Below, one piece after another: positions 29,400-39,260 of a DNA stretch of 64,000 nucleotides. Positions within the stretch are counted from its first letter, which is position 1, and every line of letters begins with the position of its first letter. The notes under the pieces are model-generated. The model ran no database searches. It was not told the DNA's origin and saw only the letters and a list, made by a program, of their open reading frames with translations. Made by a program: the position numbers and the translations under genes. The DNA is from Bartonella harrusi (GTDB taxonomy: Bacteria; Pseudomonadota; Alphaproteobacteria; Rhizobiales; Rhizobiaceae), in contig NZ_CP101114.1 of the NCBI RefSeq assembly GCF_024297065.1, forward strand, positions 1,628,501-1,692,500, given 5' to 3'.

Positions 29400-29494
29400 C
29401 CTCCATAAAAAGCGATGAAAAAGCATCAAAATAAAGATGGAGATGGCCATGAAGAGGGGAAAGAAGTATTGTAAAAATTTGAAAGGAAACATGC
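29400..29494 (+). promoter_or_regulatory. Conserved bep leader, copy 3 (bepF)
   Basis: Ends with TTGAAAGGAAACATGCATGA as in the bepD and bepE leaders; the more distal part has diverged. The spacer 29200-29399 contains no gene. Confidence 0.5.
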
Positions 29495-32254
29495 ATGAAA
29501 AAAAGAGCCCCCTCCTCTAAGATAGAACAGCTGATGGCAAAATTTGAAGAATCGCAAGAACAATCTACCGCGGCGCCAATTGCCCCACAAGTTCCCCAAG
29601 AGCAGCAAGAAGCACATCTCCAGCAACACCCATCAGAAACCGTACAGGAAAGTGTTATTCAACCAAGCACATCACATGCGGAAGACATGCAAAAAAACAC
29701 CCCTTCTCAAGAAAGTGAGGTCCTCTACGCAACACCAACCCCACAAAGACCACCGCGACCACCGCGTGCGCACGAGAGAGGGTTAAGCAGCACAACCACA
29801 CAAAACAGCCAAACATCACGCACAAAAGTTTCTCCCCAAAGACCATCACGGGCAAGAGACAAAGAATTAAGTAGCACCTCTTCTCAAGAGAGCGAAATTC
29901 TCTACGCAACGCCCACTCGGAGAAAAACACCACGTGCAAGAGACATGCAAAAAGACAGCACCTCTTCTCAAGAGAGTGAAATGGATTCTCATCTATTCCA
30001 ATCATGGGAAGACATCGAGAAGGCATACAGCTCCTTTTTCCAAGAGAGTAAAATTCTCTACCCAACAAATTCTGGGCAAAAACCATCACGGGCAAGAGAC
30101 ATGCAAAAAGACAGCACCTCTTCTCAAGAGAGCGAGACTCTCTACGCAACACCCACTCGGCAAAAAACACCACACGCAAGAGACATGCAGAAAGACAGCA
30201 CCTCTTCTCAAGAGAGCGAGACTCTCTACGCAACGCCCACTCGGCAAAAAACACCACACGCAAGAGACATGCAAAAAGACAGCACCTCTTCTCAAGAGAG
30301 TAAAATGGATTCTCATCTATTCCGATCATGGGAAGAAGTCGAGAAGGCATACAGCACCTTTTTCCAAGACAGTGAAGTCTTCCACCCAACAAATTCTGGG
30401 CAAAAATCATCACGTAGAAGAAGCATGCGGAGAGACAGTACCTCTTCCAAAGAGAATGAAATAAGTCCTGAGGAATTACAAATATGGGAAAGAAGCATGC
30501 CATTAACCGAAAGAAGAACCTCTTCCGACGATAGTTATAGCGCCTACACAGTAGCTGTTCCGAAAACACCACCGCTCAAAAAACATGAAATGTATCTTTC
30601 AGAAGAGGAGATACTCTCAAAAGTAAGAAACCATACGTTGGTCATACGCGCTAAAGAGACAGTCAAAGAATTGTCTCAGACTGTTTATGGCAACTCAGAT
30701 ATTTTTGGACAGAAACTTGCAGAAATTGACAAAAATCCCGCTTTGGGAGAAGGACTTTCACGGCAAGTTGCAGCAAGACCTAAACTTGTTGGTCCGCTTG
30801 CTGGTCACAGCTTTTGTGGCTTGAAAAGTAAAGCACGCAAAAACGCTGAAAATAACGTTCCTGAACTCTGTCGTGCCCTTGGAATTTATACCGATGCTGT
30901 AAAACACGCAAGATATGACGCTTGTCTTGCACATAATTCAAGAAAAAGAAAACATCAAAAGTCAATAAACCAAGAAGAAATGGCTGAGAGTTTACAAAAT
31001 TCGCGTAAACCTGAGCAAGAAATAACTCTCCTTTCACAGGAGGAGATTACCCACAGAATGAGCGGTGATACATCAGTCAGATATTGTCATGCAGAAATTG
31101 CCTATTGGTGTACCGTTGTTTATGGTAACCCAAGTGTTTTGCAGTATAGGATTGAAGAAGTTGAAAAAGCTCCTGCTATAGGAGAACAACTTGCATGGCA
31201 AGTGGAAAATCATCCTCTTTTATTTGGTAAACTTGCTGGTCGCAACGTCTGTGGCTTGAAAAACAAAGCACGCAAAGAGGCTGAAAATGCTCTGCCATGT
31301 CTAAAAGATGCCATTGAGGCTTATACAGAAGCTTTACAACATGCCAAAGAGAACATCATAGAAAGCCATCAACAAGAACAACAACGCTATAGACTGTCTA
31401 GAGATCTCAATCAAGACTTACAACAAACGCTCATCCCGAAAAAAGAGGTACCTCATCTCACGAGAGAAGAAACCCTTGAAAAGGTTAAAAATCACACATC
31501 AGTTCAATCCAGCAAAAAAGCAATCGAAACTTTGTGCAAGGTTGTTTATGGTCGTTCACATATTTTAGAGGAAAAGATTGAAATGATTCTTAAAAATCCT
31601 CTTGAGGGGAAGAATCTTGCATCTCAAATTATGACATCCCCTCAATCTATTGCTAGGCTTGCTGGTTTGGGTATGGGGAGTATAATGAATGACGCACGCA
31701 CATGCGCTAAAGAGAATATTTTTTCTTTACATCTCGCAATTAGGCATCATACACATATGGTTGAACGAACAGAAAAGGACATTTTGCAAGACCATCATGC
31801 GAAACAAAAACGCTGTGAAAAATCGGTAGAAATGCCTGGGGAATGGTTTGGAGCTCTATGTTCCCTGACAAAAGAACAACAGCAAGAAACCTTATCACAA
31901 TCTTTTGAACTGAGAAAAGAAGTGAAAGCTTATAAGGAAAAAATCGATACACGCTTATCAGAAAGTGAGCATGAAGCGATCAAGGGAAACAATGGCGAAA
32001 AACTTGCTAAAATGATTGGCATATCAGTCAGAGAAGCACAGAAAGTTATACAAGTCGTCAAGTCCTTAGAAGAGCTACAACAGAGTATTACAGTTGCTGA
32101 ACACAAAGCACAAAATTTGCATCTTGAAACCCGTGCCTCATCAGCAATAAAAGCAGAAAAAGTTACACAAACCATCGAGCAAGAAAAAGCAATACCAAAA
32201 AATGTTCAGCCACGTAAAGTCGAGCATGCAAAAACAGCAATGATGCATCTATAA
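29495..32254 (+). CDS. bepF: Bep effector BepF (tyrosine-motif repeats plus three BIDs)
   Basis: 919 residues. Residues about 60-330 carry direct repeats around ARDMQKDSTSSQESE and LYATPTRQKTPH; tyrosine motifs include EVLYATP, EILYATP, KILYPTN and twice ETLYATP. A second larger repeat type (MDSHLFQSWEDIEKAYS / MDSHLFRSWEEVEKAYS) alternates with it. Three BID domains follow at about 370-470, 520-620 and 665-765, each with a (T/V)VYG(N/R)S-like start and an LAG segment, then a basic tail (VEHAKTAMMHL). BID domains of BepF from other Bartonella promote invasome formation with BepC. It is the last effector gene here; no bepG follows. Confidence 0.92.
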   Translation: MKKRAPSSKIEQLMAKFEESQEQSTAAPIAPQVPQEQQEAHLQQHPSETVQESVIQPSTSHAEDMQKNTPSQESEVLYATPTPQRPPRPPRAHERGLSSTTTQNSQTSRTKVSPQRPSRARDKELSSTSSQESEILYATPTRRKTPRARDMQKDSTSSQESEMDSHLFQSWEDIEKAYSSFFQESKILYPTNSGQKPSRARDMQKDSTSSQESETLYATPTRQKTPHARDMQKDSTSSQESETLYATPTRQKTPHARDMQKDSTSSQESKMDSHLFRSWEEVEKAYSTFFQDSEVFHPTNSGQKSSRRRSMRRDSTSSKENEISPEELQIWERSMPLTERRTSSDDSYSAYTVAVPKTPPLKKHEMYLSEEEILSKVRNHTLVIRAKETVKELSQTVYGNSDIFGQKLAEIDKNPALGEGLSRQVAARPKLVGPLAGHSFCGLKSKARKNAENNVPELCRALGIYTDAVKHARYDACLAHNSRKRKHQKSINQEEMAESLQNSRKPEQEITLLSQEEITHRMSGDTSVRYCHAEIAYWCTVVYGNPSVLQYRIEEVEKAPAIGEQLAWQVENHPLLFGKLAGRNVCGLKNKARKEAENALPCLKDAIEAYTEALQHAKENIIESHQQEQQRYRLSRDLNQDLQQTLIPKKEVPHLTREETLEKVKNHTSVQSSKKAIETLCKVVYGRSHILEEKIEMILKNPLEGKNLASQIMTSPQSIARLAGLGMGSIMNDARTCAKENIFSLHLAIRHHTHMVERTEKDILQDHHAKQKRCEKSVEMPGEWFGALCSLTKEQQQETLSQSFELRKEVKAYKEKIDTRLSESEHEAIKGNNGEKLAKMIGISVREAQKVIQVVKSLEELQQSITVAEHKAQNLHLETRASSAIKAEKVTQTIEQEKAIPKNVQPRKVEHAKTAMMHL
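29930..30440 (+). repeat. Internal direct repeats of bepF
   Basis: Units of about 78 bases encoding (R/H)ARDMQKDSTSSQESE plus LYATPTRQKTP occur in near-identical tandem (about 30090-30290). A longer unit of about 300 bases encoding MDSHLF...KAYS occurs at about 29980 and 30305. The antisense frame also stays open because of the repetition. Copy number is likely to vary between isolates. Confidence 0.75.
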
Positions 32255-32745
32255 GCGCTCACTCTTTCGTTCTTTTTCATTCATTCTCAAGCGAGAGAAT
32301 TATTTAAGCTCTCTGTTCTTTGTTGTTTTTTTTCATCAAAGAAAAAGAGGGCTTATCATAAATTTTAAAGAGCAAAACAGAGAGTCTAAAAAACAAAGAA
32401 ACGCTCTCTGTGTGATAAGAAGAAAAAATGCAATAAAACATCAACAGAAAGAATGATCAGCCTCACCCGCTTTCTTTACATTCTTTTCTCTTCTGTTTTC
32501 TCTATTCGGTTTAAGAAAAAATATATTGTTTTATTGGTGCTCTAAAAGCTTTAATGCAGAAGCCACAAGAACATTTTAAAACTCTCCATGCACTTTTATG
32601 ATAGAAAGAAAAACAGCAACATAAAGTACTTTAAAAGAGTATTTATTAACACTATTGTATTAAGACGCTTATCGGATTTTTATAATCTCATGACTTATAA
32701 TGATTTTTTACCACCTGTCTTTTATGACAAACGCGATATATTTTT
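32255..32745. other. Gene-free spacer after bepF
   Basis: AT-rich, no supported gene. An 8-base inverted pair (ACAGAGAG near 32378 and CTCTCTGT near 32413) with a long loop is too weak for a terminator call. It marks the end of the T4SS/effector locus before housekeeping genes. Confidence 0.4.
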
Positions 32746-34316
32746 ATGATTTTAATTAAAAAATTTGCAACTGTTGCTTCAGGAACTCTTATGAGCCGTA
32801 TTTTTGGCTTTATCCGTGAAATGCTGATGGCAGCAGCTCTTGGAACAGGTCCCGTTTCCGATGCATTCAATGCGGCTTTTCGTTTTCCCAATACATTCCG
32901 CCGTTTTTTTGCTGAAGGCGCCTTTAACGCAGCTTTTGTTCCTCTTTTTTCAAAAAAATTACTGAAAACGGGAGCGAAGCCGCTTGCAAATTCGCAGAAG
33001 AGGTGTTTGGCATTCTCTTTTCACTGCTGTTACTTTTAACCATTGCCATGGAATTCAGTATGCCTTTTTTGGTACGAACGATCATAGCTCCAGGCTTTGC
33101 AGAGGATGCGACAAAATTTAACGCCACGATTCATTTTACCGCGATCATGTTTCCTTATTTAACCTGCATGTCTTTAGCGGCCATGATGGGGGGCATGTTA
33201 AATGCCCTACGGCGCTATTTCATTGCGGCCGTAGCCCCCCTCTTTTTAAATATTATTCTTATTGGCGTGCTTGCCTATGCTTGGTTCTATAAACTTGATG
33301 CTTGGCATATCGGCTTAAATCTTTCTTGGGGTGTCTTAGCAGCAGGAATTCTCCAACTCTCCTTAATCGCTGTTGCTTTGCGTCGCAGTGGCATGAAAAT
33401 TCTCCTTCGCCGCCCCCATTTCAGTCCCAATGTTCGTAAGCTTTTAACTTTAGCACTCCCTGCTGCCATCACAGGAGGGATCACGCAAATCAATTTGCTC
33501 ATTAATACCAACATTGCTTCCAGCCAATCGGGTGCTGTATCCTCTTTGATGTATGCTGATCGTCTTTATCAATTGCCCCTAGGCGTCATAGCAATTGCCG
33601 TTGCAACTGTTCTTTTACCAGAATTAACAAGAGCTCTGCGCGGCAAAAAACATGAAGAAATGCATGATTTGCAAAACCGCTCTATTGAACTCACCCTATT
33701 ATTAACGCTTCCTGCATCGGTTGCCTTTTTGCTGCTCTCCACACCCATTGTCAGTTTGCTTTTTGAACGTGGACAATTTACCAGTGAATCAACACACCAT
33801 GTTGCACAACTCCTTGGACTTTATGGATTAGGGCTTCCAGCCTTTGTCCTCATTAAGGTGTTTATTCCCAATTTTTTTGCCCATGAAGACACAAAAACAC
33901 CGATGATTTTCACCGGCATTTGCGTTTTCATCAATATCAGTCTTGCTTTAACATTATTCCCCCTTTTATCCGCCCGCGGCATTGTCATTGCCGAAATCAC
34001 CTCTGGATGGATGAACACCTTGTTGCTTTGTGCTGTCCTCATCAAACGCGGCTATTGGAAAGTTGATGCACAACTGATAAAACGCATTGCCTGTCTGATA
34101 TTTGTCACTGTTTTAAGCACGATAGCCCTTCAATATCTCCTGAATAGACTTGATTTTTTATCTTTCCCCCTCTCCTCACAAGCATCATTTTTCTTGCGCG
34201 CTAGCACATTATCAGGGATAATGCTGGCTCTCTTCTTGGTCTATTTTAGCGTCTATTTTTTAATTGATACGCGTTCTTTTTTTCTCACCCTCAAAAATTT
34301 TAAAAAACGGCTCTAA
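32746..34316 (+). CDS. murJ: Lipid II flippase MurJ/MviN, interrupted by a one-base frameshift
   Basis: The first frame (MILIKKFATVASGTLMSRIF, GFIREMLMAAALG, SDAFNAAFRFPNTFRR) and the second frame (continuing NGSEAACKFAEEVFGILFSL to KNFKKRL) together give the usual MurJ of about 520 residues with 14 membrane helices. MurJ moves lipid II across the inner membrane and is normally essential. The break falls at a run of seven A at 32952-32958; eight A would restore the frame (SKKITENGSE). Sequencing error, RNA-polymerase slippage on the A-run, or a real mutation are all possible; the rest of the gene is undamaged, which argues against an old pseudogene. Confidence 0.85.
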
Positions 34317-34393
34317 TATTTTATCTTGCTTTCAGAAAGACGTTTTGACACAAAACGTAAAAGAAATAATTTTATTTAAGAAAGAACACTTCT

Positions 34394-35464
34394 ATGGAGA
34401 CCTTCACACCGCTTGTTTTTTCTGGTGTACAACCGAGTGGAAACTTACATCTTGGCAATTATCTTGGCGCCATCAAACATTGGGTTGAGCTACAAACATC
34501 TCATCATTGCCTCTATTGCGTTGTTGATATGCATGCACTCACAGTGAATCCAGATCCCCTTACTTTGATTGAATCCACCAGAGCCGTCACCGCCGCCTTT
34601 TTAGCAGCTGGAATTGATCCGCAAAAACACATTATTTTTAACCAATCGCGTGTTTTCCAACATGCCGAACTTGCATGGATTTTCAATTGTATCGCCCGTA
34701 TTGGTTGGCTTAAACGTATGACGCAATTTAAAGATAAAGCAGGAAAAGATCGCGAGAAAGCATCCCTTGGGCTTTTTGCTTATCCAAGTCTGATGGCCGC
34801 TGATATTTTACTCTATCGTGCCACTCATGTTCCAGTAGGTGAAGATCAAAAACAGCATGTTGAACTCACACGTGACATTGCACAAAAATTCAATAACGAC
34901 TATTCTGATCGTATTGCAGAATTAAATTTTGCTGTTTCAATGCCAATGGATGAAGAAGAAAAATCAGGCTTTTTCCCAATACCAGAAGCGCTAATAGGAG
35001 AGACAGCGATGCGCATTATGTCGTTGCGCGATGGTACAAAAAAGATGTCCAAATCAGATCCTTCCGATTTTTCGCGCATTAATTTAACCGACGATGCGGA
35101 TCTTATTGCCAAAAAAATCCGCAAAGCAAAAACGGACTCAGCCCCTCTTCCCGATACATTAACAGCTCTAGAAGGACGACCAGAGATCAACAATCTTCTT
35201 GGTATTTATGCGGCCTTTGCTCACTCAAGCAAAGAAAAAGTCCTTTTAGAATTTTCAGGACAACAATTTTTACTGTTCAAGACAGCCTTAGCAGACCTTG
35301 TTGTTCATAAGCTTGCACCAATAACAGAGGAACTGCGTCGCTTGCATCAAGACAATGCTTATATTGATTCTGTTTTGCATGATGGTGCACAACGTGCCGG
35401 TGCATTAGCAGAAAAAAATATGAAAAAAATCCGTGAAATCGTTGGATTTTTACACGATACATGA
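34394..35464 (+). CDS. trpS: Tryptophanyl-tRNA synthetase
   Basis: 356 residues, class I synthetase charging tRNA-Trp. The HIGH-like motif is [12 protein letters not shown] (about residues 14-25) and KMSKSDPS lies near residue 217. [22 protein letters not shown] and related family motifs are intact. Located just after murJ with a 77-base gap containing no strong terminator, and followed by the universal stress gene after 41 bases, so possibly cotranscribed. Confidence 0.97.
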   Translation: METFTPLVFSGVQPSGNLHLGNYLGAIKHWVELQTSHHCLYCVVDMHALTVNPDPLTLIESTRAVTAAFLAAGIDPQKHIIFNQSRVFQHAELAWIFNCIARIGWLKRMTQFKDKAGKDREKASLGLFAYPSLMAADILLYRATHVPVGEDQKQHVELTRDIAQKFNNDYSDRIAELNFAVSMPMDEEEKSGFFPIPEALIGETAMRIMSLRDGTKKMSKSDPSDFSRINLTDDADLIAKKIRKAKTDSAPLPDTLTALEGRPEINNLLGIYAAFAHSSKEKVLLEFSGQQFLLFKTALADLVVHKLAPITEELRRLHQDNAYIDSVLHDGAQRAGALAEKNMKKIREIVGFLHDT

Positions 35465-35505
35465 AACAATAAGGTTTCAATGATCAAGAATATAGAGAGC
35501 ACCCC

Positions 35506-35997
35506 ATGGTTTCCAAAAGAAAAAATCCGAAAAAATCTCATAAGAAAAAAATTTTAGTCATTATTGATGAAACACCAGAATGCCGCCGTGCTGTTGCATT
35601 TGCCGCACAACATGCGCAAAATACCAACAGGACATTGGTATTGCTCTGTGTTGTGGACAGTATAGAATTTCAACATTTTCTGGGTGTCAATAGCATTATG
35701 CGCACAGAATCAACGCAAATTGCTGATAAAATATTGCGAGAAATTGCCCATGATGTACACAAAACCCACGCTTTAAAAACAGAAATCATTATCCGTGAAG
35801 GTGAAGGAATTGATGAAATTTCTAAACTCATCAACGAAGATAAGGATATTGCACTCATTGTTTTAGCAGCCAGTGCACACGCAGAAGGACCAGGACCACT
35901 GATTCAACTGATCGGAAATCGGGGAACGGCATTTTCAATTCCTGTTACCATCATTCCAAGCAGTGTTGCCGATGAAGACATTGAATCAATTGCTTAA
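35506..35997 (+). CDS. Universal stress protein (UspA family)
   Basis: 163 residues with a UspA-like fold: KILVIIDETPECRRAVAFAA at the start, GEGIDEISKLINEDKDIALI in the middle, and a C-terminal ATP-loop-like segment GPLIQLIGNRGTAFSIPVTI (the usual G-2x-G-9x-G(S/T) pattern is only partly met). A cytosolic stress-response nucleotide-binding protein of unknown specific role. It stands between trpS and nfu. Confidence 0.85.
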   Translation: MVSKRKNPKKSHKKKILVIIDETPECRRAVAFAAQHAQNTNRTLVLLCVVDSIEFQHFLGVNSIMRTESTQIADKILREIAHDVHKTHALKTEIIIREGEGIDEISKLINEDKDIALIVLAASAHAEGPGPLIQLIGNRGTAFSIPVTIIPSSVADEDIESIA

Positions 35998-36062
35998 ACA
36001 GGATGAGAGATAACAATCCTCCTCATCCCTTATCTCAAAGACCTTATATAAAAGGAGAGCAT

Positions 36063-36641
36063 ATGTTTATTCAAACTGAAGCCACCCCCAACCCTACAAC
36101 GCTTAAATTTTTGCCAGGTCGTGTGGTTCTTTCCGAAGGTGTATTAGAGTTTCGTGACCATGCAGAAGCGGATAAAAATTCTCCTCTCGCTGCGAAACTG
36201 TTTAATATTCCAAATGTCAATGGTGTTTTTTTAGGTTACGATTTTATCACGGTAAGCAAAAAAGAAGGCGAATGGCAGCATCTCAAACCCGTTATTTTGG
36301 GCACAATTATGGAGCATTTTCTGTCCGGTGAACCGGTTGTCACCACCAATGCCTCTACACAAGCACAAACCCACGCCCTTAACGAAGAATTTTATGATGA
36401 AAAAGACGCTGATATTGTCATAACAATTAAAGAGCTTCTCGAAACCCGTGTTCGCCCCGCCGTTGCCAATGATGGAGGAGATATCACTTTTCGCGGTTTT
36501 GAAAACGGTATTGTTTACCTCAATATGCGCGGTGCATGCGCCGGATGCCCTTCCTCAACCGCAACACTCAAACATGGAATTGAAAATCTTTTACGGCACT
36601 TTATTCCAGAAGTTTTAGGTGTGGAAGCAATGCCACAATAG
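36063..36641 (+). CDS. Nfu-type iron-sulfur cluster scaffold
   Basis: 192 residues. The N-terminal Nfu domain (MFIQTEATPNPTTLKFLPG) is followed by the C-terminal NifU domain with the cluster-binding CxxC in GACAGCPSSTATLKHGIE. It carries Fe-S clusters to target proteins. The start at 36063 is preceded by AAAAGGAGAG; a longer frame from 36003 lacks such a site. Confidence 0.92.
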   Translation: MFIQTEATPNPTTLKFLPGRVVLSEGVLEFRDHAEADKNSPLAAKLFNIPNVNGVFLGYDFITVSKKEGEWQHLKPVILGTIMEHFLSGEPVVTTNASTQAQTHALNEEFYDEKDADIVITIKELLETRVRPAVANDGGDITFRGFENGIVYLNMRGACAGCPSSTATLKHGIENLLRHFIPEVLGVEAMPQ

Positions 36642-36884
36642 AAAACGAGATCAAAACAGCGATAAGCAAACACAAGCGTGAGGAGAATACTCCTGCGCTG
36701 TCACAAAACCAAATCCCAAAACCACATCACACCATCTATAAAGACCACGAAAAAAGAAGATTTTGAGCACTTGATTATTGGCACTTTCTTTACAAAATCA
36801 AAGAAAAAGAGCAAAATGACCTATTCTCCACAAAAGCATCATACAGACGAAATTCTAAAACTTTCTATTGCGATAAAAAATTGA

Positions 36885-37120
36885 TTTATAATGATAATTT
36901 AGTGTTTTATATGTTAAATAAGATTCTCAAAGACTCTTAAGATTTTTTCATTTCTATTCCCCTTAGATTAAATGAAAAGAAACATTCCCTTGCACCAAAA
37001 GGAGAGATATGTGAACAAAAACCGTTTGAGAAAGGCATGAAAACGCCTTTTAATGAATCGCCTTCATGCAAGAGCTGTTGCAACATTGAGAGCTAGCAAA
37101 GAAAATAATGATACTGACCT
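36885..37120 (+). pseudogene. Integrase leader and N-terminal scrap, left flank of the islet
   Basis: The AT-rich leader (ATAATGATAATTTAGTG, then AAGATTCTCAAAGACTC) and the following CCCTTGCACC...GAGAAAGGCATGAAAACGCC, with ATGAATCGCC...CAAGAGCTGTTGCAACATTG, parallel the segment before the integrase remnant at 43946. Only about the first 20 codons of the integrase are recognisable. Confidence 0.6.
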
Positions 37121-37290
37121 GTTACTTCATAAACGTAGAAAATATAACTAAAATATATAGTTTATATATGTGATTTTATTAAGAAGTTGATCGTATAAAT
37201 AAATGCTAAATTATAACTTTTCTTATTACCTCTGTAAAATTAAATAATTTTCTATTGTATACTCTCTACGTTAGTGTAGTGCGCTTCATG

Positions 37291-37302
37291 TTGTGTACAC
37301 AA
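37291..37302. promoter_or_regulatory. 12-bp palindrome TTGTGTACACAA
   Basis: Perfect palindrome 30 bases before the first small ORF of the islet, placed where an operator would be expected. No regulator gene is present in the islet. Confidence 0.4.
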
Positions 37303-37332
37303 TAAGTTAAATATTAAATTTGGGAGATAATT

Positions 37333-37407
37333 ATGGAAAGTGCATATGAATTATTTATAACGGAATATTTAGAAGAAGACATTCATACTACCAGCCTAAT
37401 ACTCTAA
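37333..37407 (+). CDS. 24-residue peptide ORF heading the islet
   Basis: Encodes MESAYELFITEYLEED followed by IHTTSLIL, after a GGGAGATAATT ribosome-binding region with good spacing. The peptide is acidic in its first half and ends in a small/hydroxylated and aliphatic tail. A strong hairpin follows the stop by two bases, then an AdoMet-decarboxylase-like gene, a radical SAM gene and an exporter. This could be a precursor peptide of a modified product, or a leader peptide of a regulatory hairpin. No known family was recognised. Confidence 0.4.
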   Translation: MESAYELFITEYLEEDIHTTSLIL

Positions 37408-37408
37408 A

Positions 37409-37447
37409 ATTATATTGGAAGAGGTGTCTAGCCTCTTCCAATATAAT
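37409..37447. promoter_or_regulatory. 16-bp perfect hairpin after the peptide ORF
   Basis: Arms 37409-37424 (ATTATATTGGAAGAGG) and 37432-37447 are exact inverted copies around a 7-base loop. No T-run follows on either side, so it is not a classic terminator. The position between a tiny ORF and the enzyme genes suits an mRNA-stabilising or partial-readthrough element. Confidence 0.75.
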
Positions 37448-37469
37448 ATGAATTAACGGGGGAATTATA

Positions 37470-37855
37470 ATGGATAATGAAGGTTATCATTATTTTCTGG
37501 ATGGAGTTGTAAATGATCTAAAGCTCTTGAGAGATGAAAAAACCTTATATTCTTTCTTAAAGTAAGAAAAAACACAAAAATGAATATTCTAGGATTCATG
37601 TCACACAAATTTACAACAGAGGAACAAAGTGTGACAGGTTTTTTTTTATTGAGTGAATCACATTTATCATTCCATACATATCCAGAGAGTAATTACATAA
37701 GTATTGATTTATATACTTTTGGACAAGGTTACAGCTCTGCAATTGAAACTATCAAAGCTCAATGGAAACATACTGGACAATTATTTGTTAGATCCTTCAA
37801 AAGAGATAAGCATTTGTTGAGGACCAATAGCTCTTCAGCTTGTAACTTAAATTAA
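37470..37855 (+). CDS. SpeD-like pyruvoyl decarboxylase, with a one-base frame break
   Basis: Frame one (31 codons, MDNEGYHYFLDGVVNDLKLL...) matches the N-terminus of small class 1b S-adenosylmethionine decarboxylases. The next frame (NILGFMSHKFTTEEQSVTGF, then FLLSESHLSFHTYPESNYIS, IDLYTFG) matches the rest, including the self-cleavage site Glu-Ser (LSESH) and the following His. Together about 128 residues, the usual size. One base is missing near 37560. The catalytic cysteine of AdoMetDC (normally in FTCG) is Phe (YTFG), so the enzyme may have another substrate or be inactive. Preceded by GGGGGAATTATA. Confidence 0.65.
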
Positions 37856-37869
37856 GAATGAAGGTGGTC

Positions 37870-39260
37870 ATGAATATCAAAAATAATGGTTTATTTAAGT
37901 TTGATTGTCAGATTCCTGTGTATAATTTTTCTTTCCAAGTCAAGGAAGGTGTATTATCGATAAGCCAGTATCTGATGTTATTGTAAATAGTAATGACGTT
38001 CTTGATTCAAGAGCTTTGTATTTTCATATTCCTTTTTGTGAAACACTCTGTACTTTTTGTCCTTTTACTAAAGGTGGTTATAAAGGCGAAACTCTAATTA
38101 ATAATTACACGGATGCTTTAATTAAAGAAATAGAATTAAAAGCAAATTTTATCGACTACCACACTGTTCCTGTTCGTGCAATTTTTTTTGGAGGTGTAAC
38201 TCCATCTTTATTGTCTCCATCTAATATTTTAAAAATAGGAGCAGCTATACATAAGCATTTCAAGATAGCATCTCATTGTGAATTTTCTTTTGAAATTGAA
38301 ATAAAAAGTCTTACCGAGAAAAAAGTAATTGCTATGAAAGAAATAGGAGTTACGCATCCACGGTTTGGTCTTCAAACTTTTAACCCCGAATGGAGAAAAC
38401 TCTTTAATCTTACATCTACATACGAACACATTAAGTTTGCAGCTAGTATATTAAATGCGAATTTTAAGTACGTACTTTTTGATATATTATACGGTATGAA
38501 CGGACAGGATGAAGAAGAGATAATTCAAGATCTTGAAATGGCCGTATCTCTTGGTACGTCTAATATAGATATATACCCAATTGACAATGTTGTGACTCAA
38601 GCAAAATTACATAAAGCTATCGAAAATCGTGGTTTAGGTCTTACTACAGCAACAAGAAAATTTTCTATGAATATGCTAATAGATGCTTACATGAGAAATA
38701 AGGGATTTATGCCTCATAATGGTCATGGTTATATTCGTACCTCAAATGTGTCCTCTGATATAGTTACGGATGAATATAGTTTTGTATATCATGAGCATGT
38801 TTATGGATATTCAAATTATGACTTGCATGGTTTTGGAGTAAATGCCATATCATCAATACGTGAACACGTAATAACAAATTTTTCTAATCGTAATGCTTAC
38901 ATTACAGCCGTTAATAGCGAAAAAATGCTAGCAAATGTTAGTAAGCACTCTCCAATTCTAGATGAGATAAAGCCAATCATCCTACGATTACCTTATCATG
39001 GTGTAGTGAGAAAATCTTTAATAAAAATGGACTTTGTACCTAGTAGTATTTCTGCTAAACTAGATGTTCTTTTATCGAATAATCTTATAGTGGAAGATGA
39101 TTATTCTTGGCAACTTACGAAACTAGGCTGGTATTGGTATACTAATATTATGTTTTGGCTTATGCCAGAAGAAGATCAACGTATTTTAAAGGCATTTATT
39201 GCAAAAAAACTGGATAAAACAGGTAGATTTATAGCTAAAAAAGAGCTTATGTATGTATGA
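37870..39260 (+). CDS. HemN-like radical SAM enzyme, 5' end frameshifted
   Basis: The main frame (from about 37965) shows RALYFHIPFCETLCTFCPFT: CxxxCxxC binds the 4Fe-4S cluster and HIPFC is the HemN/HutW signature. AIFFGGVTPSLLS matches the GGGTP-like motif. The C-terminus ends with a HemN-like helical region (LTKLGWYWYTNIMFWL). The N-terminal about 30 residues (MNIKNNGLFKFDCQIPVYNF) are in another frame, broken near 37960 by one missing base. Relatives include coproporphyrinogen dehydrogenase, anaerobilin synthase and SAM-dependent methyltransferases of natural-product pathways. The substrate is unknown. Codon use is more AT-rich than in neighbouring housekeeping genes. Confidence 0.7.

Noticed and set aside
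29655..30572. A 305-codon open frame on the minus strand opposite bepF
   Set aside because: It exists because the bepF repeats keep the antisense frame open. Its product is a low-complexity Cys/Phe/Leu-rich repeat without a ribosome-binding site, while the sense strand encodes clear BID and tyrosine motifs.
36678..36884. 68-codon plus-strand frame after the nfu gene
   Set aside because: Lysine-rich, no motif and no ribosome-binding site; it lies in decayed DNA just before an integrase leader.
37409..37447. Hairpin considered as a plain rho-independent terminator
   Set aside because: No T-run follows the stem on either strand, so it is listed as a regulatory hairpin instead.
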